A stretch of DNA of 64,000 nt from Sulfurospirillum deleyianum DSM 6946 (lineage in GTDB: Bacteria; Campylobacterota; Campylobacteria; Campylobacterales; Sulfurospirillaceae). Location: positions 1,736,001-1,800,000 of the forward strand of contig NC_013512.1 of the NCBI RefSeq assembly GCF_000024885.1, in the 5' to 3' direction. The first letter of the stretch is position 1. Each line of letters opens with the position of its first letter. This document shows positions 53,971 through 62,473 of the stretch, piece after piece. The position numbers were made by a program, and so were the translations under genes. A model generated the notes under the pieces. It worked only from the letters and a program-made list of their open reading frames with translations. It ran no database searches and was not told where the DNA came from.

Positions 53971-55901
53971 TACGCTTGAGACTCTTTTTCTGTAATCGAA
54001 GCAATGTTAAACTCTTGCTCATATGCGTGAATAATCTCTCTGAGCTGTTCTCCATCCATCGTTTCAACTTCTGTCAATTTTGAGACAATACGTTCAATAC
54101 ACTCACGGTACTCTTCTAAACGTGCCTTGACAATTTCATAACGTTCTTGCAATGCTTTTTTAATGTGTTCATCTAATTTTTCAGCCATTTTATCACTATA
54201 ATCTTTGGTCGTTCCACCATTTAAAAAAGTATTACGTTGTTTTTCGAGCACCATTAATCCAGCAACATCACTCATACCATACAGACTTACCATCGCTTTG
54301 ATAATATCTGTTGCACGTTCTAAATCATTCCCTGCACCCGTTGAAATTTCACCTAAGAAAACATCTTCTGCTGCACGTCCGCCTAAGAGAACATCCACCT
54401 CTGCGATCAGTTCATGCTTTTGCATTAAAAATTTATTTTCTTCTGGCGTATTAAGGGTATAGCCAAGGGCAGCAAGTCCTCTAGGAATAATTGAAACCTT
54501 TGAGACTTTTTTAGCACCTTTTGTCGTTTCCGCAATCAATGCATGTCCACTTTCGTGATACGCAACAATACGCTTCTCTTTTGGATTAATACGACGGCTC
54601 TTCTTTTCTAAACCAGCAATAGCTCGCTCCACAGCTTCAATAAGATCTTGTTGCTCAACATATGCCTTACTTTTTCGACCACCCAACAAGGCAGCTTCAT
54701 TAATAATATTGGCCAAATCAGCGCCCGCAAGTCCAGCCGTTAAACGTGCAATCTCTTCTAAATCAATATTTTTATCTAATTTAATATCAGCACTATGTAC
54801 TTTTAAAATATCTTTTCTACCTTGAAAATCAGGTTTATCAACCAAGACTTGCCTATCAAAACGACCTGGTCGCAAAAGAGCGGCATCTAAAACTTCAGGT
54901 CGATTGGTTGCGGCGAGAACAATAACAGGTGATTTATCAGAACTAAAACCATCCATCTCCGCAAGAAGTTGATTGAGCGTTTGTTCTCTCTCATCATTGC
55001 CACCCATCATACCATTTGCCGCTCTACTTTTACCAATCGCATCAATTTCATCAATAAAAACAATAGCAGGAGCCTCTTTTTTAGCATTTTCAAACAAATC
55101 ACGTACACGACTGGCACCCACACCTACAAACATCTCAATGAAACTTGAACCTGAAACAGAAAAGAATGGTACACTTGCCTCTCCCGCAACCGCTTTGGCG
55201 AGTAACGTCTTACCTGTACCTGGAGGTCCCACTAAAAGAACACCTTTAGGAATTTTAGCACCAAGGCTCATATAACGATCAGGAAATTTTAGAAAATCTA
55301 CAATTTCTTTAACTTCCTCTTTTGCTTCTTCTACACCTGCAACATCTTGAAATTTAACTTTTGGTTTTTCAGAATTGACAAGCTTTTTACTGCTTCCCAT
55401 TCCAAGAATACCACCACCCATATTTTTCTGCATTTTATTAGCTAAGAACATCCAAATACCAAAGAAAATAAACACAGGTAAAACCCATGAAAAAAGAATT
55501 TCTGTTAAAATATTCGACTCGTTATAGCCACCATAACCGACTTTTTTCTCATCCATCAGAGGGATAAGCGTATTATCCTCTCCTACTTTTTTAACCATAT
55601 AAACAACTTTTTGTCCACTTGTCGTTGCAGAAAAAGCTTTAATGGTTGTCTGTCCAATGGCGACATAACTGATTTGACCATTTTTAATCAACTCTTTGAG
55701 TTCATAATAACTAATATTTTTACTTGCACTGTTTTGCGTTGCAAATCCTGATTCCATACCTGAATCAGACATAGAAGTAAAATTTTTAAAAAGTAAGATA
55801 ACAATGATCGAAAAGATAGCAAACACTAAAAGAGGATTTTGGTTAAAAAAATTATTTTTCTTTTCGTTTTTAGGATCTCTATTTTGATGATTTTGACTCA
55901 T
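53970..55901 (-). CDS. ftsH: ATP-dependent zinc metalloprotease FtsH
   Basis: 643 residues: an N-terminal helix ([15 protein letters not shown]), periplasmic FtsH_ext region, second helix ([19 protein letters not shown]), AAA domain ([18 protein letters not shown]; second region of homology RPGRFDRQ) and protease domain with [10 protein letters not shown] zinc motif. Degrades membrane and regulatory proteins. Ends adjoin prmA and the Psd-like gene by a base. Confidence 0.96.
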   Translation of the reverse strand: MSQNHQNRDPKNEKKNNFFNQNPLLVFAIFSIIVILLFKNFTSMSDSGMESGFATQNSASKNISYYELKELIKNGQISYVAIGQTTIKAFSATTSGQKVVYMVKKVGEDNTLIPLMDEKKVGYGGYNESNILTEILFSWVLPVFIFFGIWMFLANKMQKNMGGGILGMGSSKKLVNSEKPKVKFQDVAGVEEAKEEVKEIVDFLKFPDRYMSLGAKIPKGVLLVGPPGTGKTLLAKAVAGEASVPFFSVSGSSFIEMFVGVGASRVRDLFENAKKEAPAIVFIDEIDAIGKSRAANGMMGGNDEREQTLNQLLAEMDGFSSDKSPVIVLAATNRPEVLDAALLRPGRFDRQVLVDKPDFQGRKDILKVHSADIKLDKNIDLEEIARLTAGLAGADLANIINEAALLGGRKSKAYVEQQDLIEAVERAIAGLEKKSRRINPKEKRIVAYHESGHALIAETTKGAKKVSKVSIIPRGLAALGYTLNTPEENKFLMQKHELIAEVDVLLGGRAAEDVFLGEISTGAGNDLERATDIIKAMVSLYGMSDVAGLMVLEKQRNTFLNGGTTKDYSDKMAEKLDEHIKKALQERYEIVKARLEEYRECIERIVSKLTEVETMDGEQLREIIHAYEQEFNIASITEKESQA

Positions 55902-56729
55902 TTAATTCCTTTGTAGCACGAGTGTAAACCACTCTTCTTTTTGATACTTTTCAACACATCTCATTGAAGAAAACTTTTGTTCTACTTTATCAATATATTT
56001 ATCTAAGATACCAGAGAGAATTAACATTCCTCCTTCTTTCACCGCTTTTTTTAAATCACTTGCCAACATAATCAACACATCTGCAATAATGTTTGCAACA
56101 ACAACATCGTATTCAAATTTTCGTTTTTGAACAGAACCCGTCCAAATGCCATTAAAATTTTCATGATTTAAAGCAAAGTTTTCTTGTGCACTCTGCGTTG
56201 CTTGCTCATCCGTATCACACAAATCAACAATAGCACCACATTTCCGAGCTGCAATACTCAAGATTCCACTGCCACATCCAACATCTAAAAGCGTCATGCC
56301 TGGTCGAACGTATTTTTGTAAGAGTAATAAACAACCATATGTTGTTTCATGATGTCCTGAACCAAAAGCAAGTGCAGGATCGATAATAATATTGATTTTT
56401 CCTTCACGATGTGAAAGCCAACTAGGATGAATGTAAAAATTTCCGACATCTAAAGGTTGAATAGAATTACGATACTGCGCTATCCAATCTTCATTTTCTT
56501 TTACCAACATTTTGGTTTCAAGGGTAATCTCTTTACCATATAATTTAGAGAGTTCCTGTGCAAAAGCCTCTGCGCCAAACAAAACCATCTCCAAATCATT
56601 TTCGCTACGCAAAATCAGCGTACCATTAAACTCTTCAATCGCCTCATCCGTGAGACTCATTATCAAATCAAGAAAAAGCGGATATTCTCCGCTTGGGGTT
56701 ATATGAAGCTCGTTGTAGGTTTGTTTCAT
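55902..56729 (-). CDS. prmA: Ribosomal protein L11 methyltransferase
   Basis: 275 residues: DPALAFGSGHHETTYGC, SAM-binding MTLLDVGCGSGILSIAARKCGA, VVANIIADVLI, GGMLILSGIL, all PrmA motifs. Trimethylates L11. Its ATG overlaps the cheY stop by one base. Confidence 0.93.
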   Translation of the reverse strand: MKQTYNELHITPSGEYPLFLDLIMSLTDEAIEEFNGTLILRSENDLEMVLFGAEAFAQELSKLYGKEITLETKMLVKENEDWIAQYRNSIQPLDVGNFYIHPSWLSHREGKINIIIDPALAFGSGHHETTYGCLLLLQKYVRPGMTLLDVGCGSGILSIAARKCGAIVDLCDTDEQATQSAQENFALNHENFNGIWTGSVQKRKFEYDVVVANIIADVLIMLASDLKKAVKEGGMLILSGILDKYIDKVEQKFSSMRCVEKYQKEEWFTLVLQRN

Positions 56730-57094
56730 TAACCCAATACGTCCTCTAGTTTTTCTTTTAGTACTTGTGGGGTAAATGGTTTTACGATGTAATTATTAAC
56801 CCCTGCTTTTAAAGCCGTAATCACTTCAGCTTTTCCACCCTCTGTGGTGACCATAATGATTGGCATGTTTTCATATTTTTTTTCAGCTCTTACTTTACGA
56901 ACCAAATCCAATCCGTTCATTTCAGGCATGTTCCAGTCAGTAATCAAGACATTAATATCAGGTGTTCTCTCCATAATCTGCCACGCTTCCACGCCGTGCT
57001 CCGCTTCAAGAACATCATCATATCCGAGTCTTTGTAAAGTATTTTTGATTATACGGCGCATTGTTGAGCTATCATCTACTACAAGCAGCTTCAA
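56729..57094 (-). CDS. cheY: Chemotaxis response regulator CheY
   Basis: About 121 residues, single receiver: MKLLVVDDSSTMRRIIKNTL, acidic pair D7/D8, phosphoacceptor Asp53 in ITDWNMPEMNG, T83 (VTTEGG) and K105 (IVKPFT). Binds the flagellar switch when phosphorylated. Start TTG 57094 (AAAGGAG 5 bases upstream) fits the known CheY N-terminus; GTG 57100 overlaps the ribosome site. Confidence 0.93.
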   Translation of the reverse strand: MKLLVVDDSSTMRRIIKNTLQRLGYDDVLEAEHGVEAWQIMERTPDINVLITDWNMPEMNGLDLVRKVRAEKKYENMPIIMVTTEGGKAEVITALKAGVNNYIVKPFTPQVLKEKLEDVLG

Positions 57095-57163
57095 TGTCAC
57101 TCCTTTGTTGTTATGTGTTATTGACTATCTTTAAATTCTAACGAACTTTAGTTTGAACTTAGT

Positions 57164-57889
57164 TTAAAGCACGTTTTTAGCGAGAAAATCAAATGCTTTT
57201 GGCAAATCTAACGTTCCCTCATAAAAGGCTTTACCAACAATGACTCCTGAAACTTTTTGAGTCTCTTGCAATGCTACTATATCGTCCAAATTTTTTAATC
57301 CTCCACTGGCAATCGTAGCAATACCTGAAGCATCCGCAATAGAGAGTGTAAAATCGACATTCACCCCACTTAACATACCATCACGTCCTACATCAGTACA
57401 AATAATCGCCTCAACACCAGCGTCCGCAAATGCTTTGGCTAAATCAGTTGCTTTCATCGTCGATTTTTCTGCCCATCCTTCAACAGCAACATACCCATCA
57501 ATCGCGTCAATACCCACGACGATACGGTATTTTTGTGCCATTTCTTTCACAAAAGAGGGATTCTTCAAAGCAATAGAACCTAAAATAATTCTATCGATTC
57601 CCAAATCAACATAGCGACGAATAGTCTCCTCATCACGAATACCACCCCCTAGTTCTAACTTTAGGTGACACTTTTGACGAATTTTTTCAATCTGTTCCAA
57701 ATTTTTTGGTTCACCCGCAAATGCACCATTTAAATCCACCAAATGAACCCAATGTGAACCCATCTCTTCAAATTTTTTGGCAACTTCCCAAGGCTCATTT
57801 GAATAAATTTTAGCACTTTGCATTAAACCTTTTGTTAACCTAACCGCTTGTCCATCTTTTAAATCAATCGCTGGCAAAATTTCCATCAT
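57164..57889 (-). CDS. hisA: Phosphoribosylformimino-5-aminoimidazole carboxamide ribotide isomerase
   Basis: 241 residues, TIM barrel: [19 protein letters not shown] (catalytic Asp), [35 protein letters not shown] (second Asp), [10 protein letters not shown]. Fourth step of histidine synthesis. Start overlaps the hisH stop. Confidence 0.95.
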   Translation of the reverse strand: MMEILPAIDLKDGQAVRLTKGLMQSAKIYSNEPWEVAKKFEEMGSHWVHLVDLNGAFAGEPKNLEQIEKIRQKCHLKLELGGGIRDEETIRRYVDLGIDRIILGSIALKNPSFVKEMAQKYRIVVGIDAIDGYVAVEGWAEKSTMKATDLAKAFADAGVEAIICTDVGRDGMLSGVNVDFTLSIADASGIATIASGGLKNLDDIVALQETQKVSGVIVGKAFYEGTLDLPKAFDFLAKNVL

Positions 57890-58497
57890 AACTCCACAAA
57901 ATTCTTTAAAATTTTCAAGCCATTGTCATGAGACTTTTCAGGGTGTGGCTGAAACCCATACACATTATTTTTTTGTACTGCACTGGGAAATTCATACCCA
58001 TACATCGTTTTGCCAATGATATATTTTTCGTCACACTGCGCATGAAAACTGTGCACAAAATAGAGATAAAACGCTTCTGGCATACCTTTAAACAAAGCCG
58101 ATTTTTGTGTTATAAAAAGTTCATTCCATCCCATATGTGGTACTTTTAGACGACTTTGAAATCGTGATGTATCAAACTGAACAATTTCCCCCTCAATCAA
58201 TCCAAGCCCTACACTTTTTCCAAACTCCACACTGCTTTCAAAAAGAAGTTGCATTCCAAGACAAATACCAAGAAGGGGTTTATGGGATGTAGCAAAATCT
58301 CGAATCGCCTCATCCATTTCTCTCTCTTTTAAACATTGCATCGCATCTTTAAAAGCCCCAACGCCTGGTAAAATAATTTTATCGCACACAGCAATCTCTT
58401 CTGCTTTTTGTATAATCTTAACAGTTACACCAAGCTTTTCAAAAGCGTTACTCACGCTTTGAAGATTTCCCATATTGTAATCAATTAAGCCAATCAT
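57886..58497 (-). CDS. hisH: Imidazole glycerol phosphate synthase subunit HisH
   Basis: 203 residues, class I glutamine amidotransferase: [20 protein letters not shown], nucleophile Cys in [15 protein letters not shown], and the His-Glu of [10 protein letters not shown]. Supplies ammonia to HisF, which is not in the window. The ATG overlaps the upstream pglG-like stop (ATGA), so it is expressed with glycosylation genes. Confidence 0.94.
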   Translation of the reverse strand: MIGLIDYNMGNLQSVSNAFEKLGVTVKIIQKAEEIAVCDKIILPGVGAFKDAMQCLKEREMDEAIRDFATSHKPLLGICLGMQLLFESSVEFGKSVGLGLIEGEIVQFDTSRFQSRLKVPHMGWNELFITQKSALFKGMPEAFYLYFVHSFHAQCDEKYIIGKTMYGYEFPSAVQKNNVYGFQPHPEKSHDNGLKILKNFVEL

Positions 58498-59399
58498 TCA
58501 TCTCTCTTTTGTGAAATTGCTTTCAAATAAAATGCTAATCCAAATAGAAGCAGTGTCACTCCACCAATTAAATAAACGGCATTTAAGATATGGGATGAAT
58601 CAATAATGGCATATTTAAAAACCAACATCAGTGCCTCAATAGCCAAAGCAATAATAATAGAACCCAAAAAACGCACCATGGTTTTATGAATTCCTGAGCT
58701 CTCATCACGCTCATGGCGACCTAAGACTTCCTCTTCAAAAATAGTTTTAACCAAATCAAAAATGGCTAGTGAAAGCGTAATTAAAATCGTCGATTGAAAC
58801 ATCGCTTCAATATCTAGAAGATTAAAGGCAAAACCGTGGGTAAAAAGACTTTTCATCCCATTAAATAAAAGTAACATTGCAATCGCAAGCAAAGAGAGAG
58901 AAAAAATAGAATAAATAACTTGTGAACTTCTCCCAAACATAGACTGTAAAGAAGAAGGGTGTGCTATTTTTAAGATATGCTCCAACGAGACATCAATACA
59001 AGCAATGTATTTCAAAATCCCTTGTTCATCATAAATGGGATAAGAAGCTGTCACCGTCAAATCGTTGGTGAGCGTTGAAGGATAGGGATCGCTTAAAACA
59101 CATCGCTTTTCACGTACCGCCCGATAATAGTAAGACTTAGCACTTCGATTTTGCCCTAGACCACCCTTTTTATGAGGGTCATCGGTAATGTTATTAATCA
59201 CTTGTTCACCTCGATGATCGAGAAGATACAACGCTTCAAACTCTTCCACTTCATGGACAATTTTATCTAAACTCCCCGTAATCACATCCACATTGGGTTC
59301 AGGCATACGATTGGGAATATTACGAGTAAAGAGATAGCATAAATAAGCCCTTGCTCGTGCTCTTACTTCAGAAAATTGTTGAATTTCACGAATGACCAT
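58494..59399 (-). CDS. pglG: PDC-sensor membrane protein, PglG-like
   Basis: 301 residues: an N-terminal PDC/Cache-like sensor region (about 1-145: FEALYLLDHRGEQVINNI; SKxYYYRAV-type segment SAKSYYYRAVREKRCVLSDP; TASYPIYDEQGILKYIACID), then four hydrophobic helices. There is no export signal before the sensor domain, so it may be cytoplasmic. In C. jejuni the gene after cheY is pglG, an uncharacterised membrane protein of the N-glycosylation locus. Here hisA and hisH are inserted between. Name by position; role unknown. Confidence 0.6.
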   Translation of the reverse strand: MVIREIQQFSEVRARARAYLCYLFTRNIPNRMPEPNVDVITGSLDKIVHEVEEFEALYLLDHRGEQVINNITDDPHKKGGLGQNRSAKSYYYRAVREKRCVLSDPYPSTLTNDLTVTASYPIYDEQGILKYIACIDVSLEHILKIAHPSSLQSMFGRSSQVIYSIFSLSLLAIAMLLLFNGMKSLFTHGFAFNLLDIEAMFQSTILITLSLAIFDLVKTIFEEEVLGRHERDESSGIHKTMVRFLGSIIIALAIEALMLVFKYAIIDSSHILNAVYLIGGVTLLLFGLAFYLKAISQKRDE

Positions 59400-59428
59400 C
59401 TCACACCTTTTGTTTTTGCCTATTTTAG

Positions 59429-61576
59429 CTAAATTTTTAGCTTATACACTTTAGCATACGCTTCTAAACTTATCGGCTCAAAAAAACGTTCATCATAATT
59501 TTCTAAAACAAATAACTGGACATACAAAGAGTTAAGCATCGCCTCATCAACAATTAAAAAAGTGTTGTACGCTTGCATATAAATAATCGACACAGCACCA
59601 TTTACATGTAAAAGATTTTGGGCTTTAGAAAATTGCATCTCTGGGGTATAGCTTGTTTGAATAAAATATTTCACCGCAAGCTCTTTTTGCCCTAGTTTTA
59701 ACATCCCTTTTGCTTTATCTAACACAATACCATTACCAAACATCAATGTAGCCCCTTGATCACTAAACTGCTGTGTTTGATAAAAAAAAGGCTCTCGCAC
59801 CGTTTTACCACTCATCACATCAATATTGCTAAATTGAGCAACGGTTGGAAAAATGCTCATCATACGATACGGAAGATAAAAATAGACATCCCTCGTTTTT
59901 TGAGGAAGAACCAGCGGGGTTTGCAAAGCATCTAAAAAATCATTGGCATCTTTGAACCCATAATCTAAGGTCATTTTCGCTGTATTACTTAAATTTTTGG
60001 TTCGCTCTTTTTTAGGTTTTGTTTTATTTTCTTCTGCTAATGCGGACGCTTTTTCAGTATACTCAACTTCCAAGCGTGCCAAGCGTGCCGCTGCATCCAT
60101 AGGATTACTAAGCATAAAACTCACAGGAAAGTTCACCTCTCCGCTGTGTTTTCCTCCATCAATCAGTGTTTTTACATCACTGTAATAACGAAGTGGATAC
60201 CCATAATCCCACCAACTCACCACATAATCTTCTCGTTGTAGCTGAGATTTTAAGGCATCTAGTTGAGCGACTTCAGCTTGATTGAAAACCGTGGGAACAC
60301 GATAGTTCATTACATGTAAAAGATTAGGATATAAAATCGCTAAACTTGAGAGAATGACAAAGGCTGATTTAACAAAGTTTCCTAAACGTTCATTGCGAAA
60401 AGAGGAGAGAATCCATCCGTTACATGTAAAAATAAAATAGGAAATGCCTAAGGCACACACAGGAACAGCGTAAATCGTAAAACGAAGCCCACCCCACAGG
60501 GCTAAACATCCAAGTCCCAAAAGAGGTAATGCTAAAAACATCACAGGATAACGCTTCAGTAACAATGCATATCCTACAAGAGAGAAAACAAACGTTAGAG
60601 TATGTCCACTAATACGCTCCGCAAAGACCGTAAACGAAATTTGCCCCGCTTCCCGTACCGTTTGCATCACAGAGAAAAAATGAAGTGAAAGTTTCCCCTC
60701 GCTTGCCTCAATAGCCTCTTTAAACACATATCTTTCAAGTTGCACCCAAATCGGCTCAAACCCTCCACTTAAAAAAAAGAGTACGGTAGCAACGCCTAAA
60801 AATAGATAAGTATATTTTTGCCATTTTTCTTGTCTAAATACTCCATACACGCCAATGACTATGAGCAAACGAATCAAGGTATCTAAGCCCATCATAGCAA
60901 ACAACATGATACTGAGAAGCTGATAATAAAAAAGATTTTTACGCTGAAACAACAGAGTATAGAGCAAAATTAATCCAAAAAATGCAAACTCTAATGAGTA
61001 ACTTTGCGGATACCACCATCGATATGCAATAATCTCTAAAGCTGTGATTAAAAGATACTTCTCTTCTTGCGTACGAAAAGCCAAAATCAGTGACCATAAA
61101 AGAAAAGTGGGGAAAACAATGGTGAGCATATCCGTATCATAATACCCCACCATGGTACGATTGTAATAACTCACTGCAATGGAAGCTAAGAGAGCAGCTA
61201 AAAACCCTACTTCTATCATTTTAAGGTTATGAGAAATAAGAATGAGAGGAATAACAATAAGTGAGCCCAAAATAGCAGGCATATAAAAAATAATACTCTC
61301 AAACGAAAAAGGCAAAAGCTTAACAGCCACATACGTCAACCACGCAGGTGCTGAATTAATGGGAGAGAGGTCGTACTTTTGAGAAATGCCACTAAGCAAG
61401 TCCCTAGCTCCCTCAGCCCAATAATACCCATCGTTGGTATTGATCATAAATTGCCCAGCAAATTGAAAGCTTTCCAAATCATTGAATTGATAGACCCAGA
61501 TAAGACGAACCACAAAACTAAATACAAACGCAATAAAGATACAAAAAATTAAACTAAAAGATATCTTACTTTTCAT
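59429..61576 (-). CDS. pglB: Oligosaccharyltransferase PglB (STT3 family)
   Basis: About 715 residues: N-terminal 13-helix region with the DGYYWAEGARDLL catalytic loop (metal Asp) and YYDTDM, then a C-terminal periplasmic domain with the hallmark WWDYGYPLRYYSD (WWDYG near residue 453). Transfers a lipid-linked glycan to Asn in sequons of periplasmic proteins. ATG 61576 is preferred over 61657, which is deep inside the upstream gene. Three TTACATGTAA copies (59602, 60310, 60420). It lies with pglG-like, Wzz-like and pglF genes. Confidence 0.93.
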   Translation of the reverse strand: MKSKISFSLIFCIFIAFVFSFVVRLIWVYQFNDLESFQFAGQFMINTNDGYYWAEGARDLLSGISQKYDLSPINSAPAWLTYVAVKLLPFSFESIIFYMPAILGSLIVIPLILISHNLKMIEVGFLAALLASIAVSYYNRTMVGYYDTDMLTIVFPTFLLWSLILAFRTQEEKYLLITALEIIAYRWWYPQSYSLEFAFFGLILLYTLLFQRKNLFYYQLLSIMLFAMMGLDTLIRLLIVIGVYGVFRQEKWQKYTYLFLGVATVLFFLSGGFEPIWVQLERYVFKEAIEASEGKLSLHFFSVMQTVREAGQISFTVFAERISGHTLTFVFSLVGYALLLKRYPVMFLALPLLGLGCLALWGGLRFTIYAVPVCALGISYFIFTCNGWILSSFRNERLGNFVKSAFVILSSLAILYPNLLHVMNYRVPTVFNQAEVAQLDALKSQLQREDYVVSWWDYGYPLRYYSDVKTLIDGGKHSGEVNFPVSFMLSNPMDAAARLARLEVEYTEKASALAEENKTKPKKERTKNLSNTAKMTLDYGFKDANDFLDALQTPLVLPQKTRDVYFYLPYRMMSIFPTVAQFSNIDVMSGKTVREPFFYQTQQFSDQGATLMFGNGIVLDKAKGMLKLGQKELAVKYFIQTSYTPEMQFSKAQNLLHVNGAVSIIYMQAYNTFLIVDEAMLNSLYVQLFVLENYDERFFEPISLEAYAKVYKLKI

Positions 61577-62459
61577 TTTTGGGACTTCTAAACATCTCAA
61601 ATAAAAATACCATAAATATCGATAAAATAAATCCTGTGATGGATGATACAAGAACAATCAAAGCTTTTTTAGGTTTTACAGGTTTGTCAGATTTTGTGAT
61701 ATTACCTAAGAACGATGTTTCTTTAACATTACTAGGAGCAATTAATAATTCTAAATCACTTAACTGATTATTGAGAGTATAAATTTTATTTTTCAGCTCT
61801 GTGAGCTCTAGGGACTTATTATTTAACTCTATACTATAAATTGCAGCAACAGCTGGGTTATCTTTTAAAATTTGATCAACCATGAGAGTTTTATTGCTTA
61901 TGAAGTTGCTTAACTTCTCTTTTTCTAGCGAAAGCTCCTCTTTTTGAGCTTGGATATTACTTATTTTTATATGCATCTGTTTTAAATAAGCTTCAATAAC
62001 TTTTTGATGTTTAAGCTTTACTTCATCTACAATAGCGTTCAGTTTTTTCAAACCTTCTTCGTTTGATTGTGCTTCGATGACTAATTCTACTAAGTTATTC
62101 GTACCTTTGATCAATAAAGCTTTTGAAAGAAAAGATGTTTCTTTGCTCCCTTTTTGATTATCTATGTAATTTAACTCTAATCGCTGTATAAGATTTGCTG
62201 GTGATTCAAGAAACGTATTAGTATTAGTATTAGTATTAGTATTAGTATTAGTATTAGTATTAGTATTAGTAAAAAAACCTATTTCTAGTATAGCCTTTAC
62301 TTCATAAATAGGTGTTTTTAGAACACTATACACAGCGGCAAACAGTGTCACACATACAGTTATCACAACGATAAATTTTTTATACCGTATTATCGTTCTA
62401 AAAAGTTCTCTTAAATCAATTTCATCTTCATGTGGCATTTGTTGTATCGTCTCACTCAT
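61566..62459 (-). CDS. Wzz/GNVR-type polysaccharide chain-length protein with Asn-Thr repeat
   Basis: 297 residues: cytoplasmic start (EDEIDLRELFRTIIRYKKF), first helix (IVVITVCVTLFAAVYSVL), Wzz-type periplasmic region with YEVKAILEIG and long helices (about 140-235), and final helix (ALIVLVSSITGFILSIFMVFLF). Shortly after the first helix a run of alternating Asn-Thr (about residues 81-100) is encoded by nine tandem hexamers. Wzz proteins set O-antigen or capsule length; one beside pglB is unexpected, as C. jejuni N-glycans are not polymerised. Overlaps the pglB start by 11 bases. Confidence 0.8.
   Translation of the reverse strand: MSETIQQMPHEDEIDLRELFRTIIRYKKFIVVITVCVTLFAAVYSVLKTPIYEVKAILEIGFFTNTNTNTNTNTNTNTNTNTFLESPANLIQRLELNYIDNQKGSKETSFLSKALLIKGTNNLVELVIEAQSNEEGLKKLNAIVDEVKLKHQKVIEAYLKQMHIKISNIQAQKEELSLEKEKLSNFISNKTLMVDQILKDNPAVAAIYSIELNNKSLELTELKNKIYTLNNQLSDLELLIAPSNVKETSFLGNITKSDKPVKPKKALIVLVSSITGFILSIFMVFLFEMFRSPKNEK
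62215..62268. repeat. Hexanucleotide microsatellite, nine copies of GTATTA
   Basis: Nine perfect tandem GTATTA units (plus strand), read as Asn-Thr codons on the minus strand in the Wzz-like gene. Copy changes keep the frame and add or remove Asn-Thr pairs. Slipped-strand variation is likely. Confidence 0.95.
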
Positions 62460-62473
62460 CTTTTTTTCTTTCC

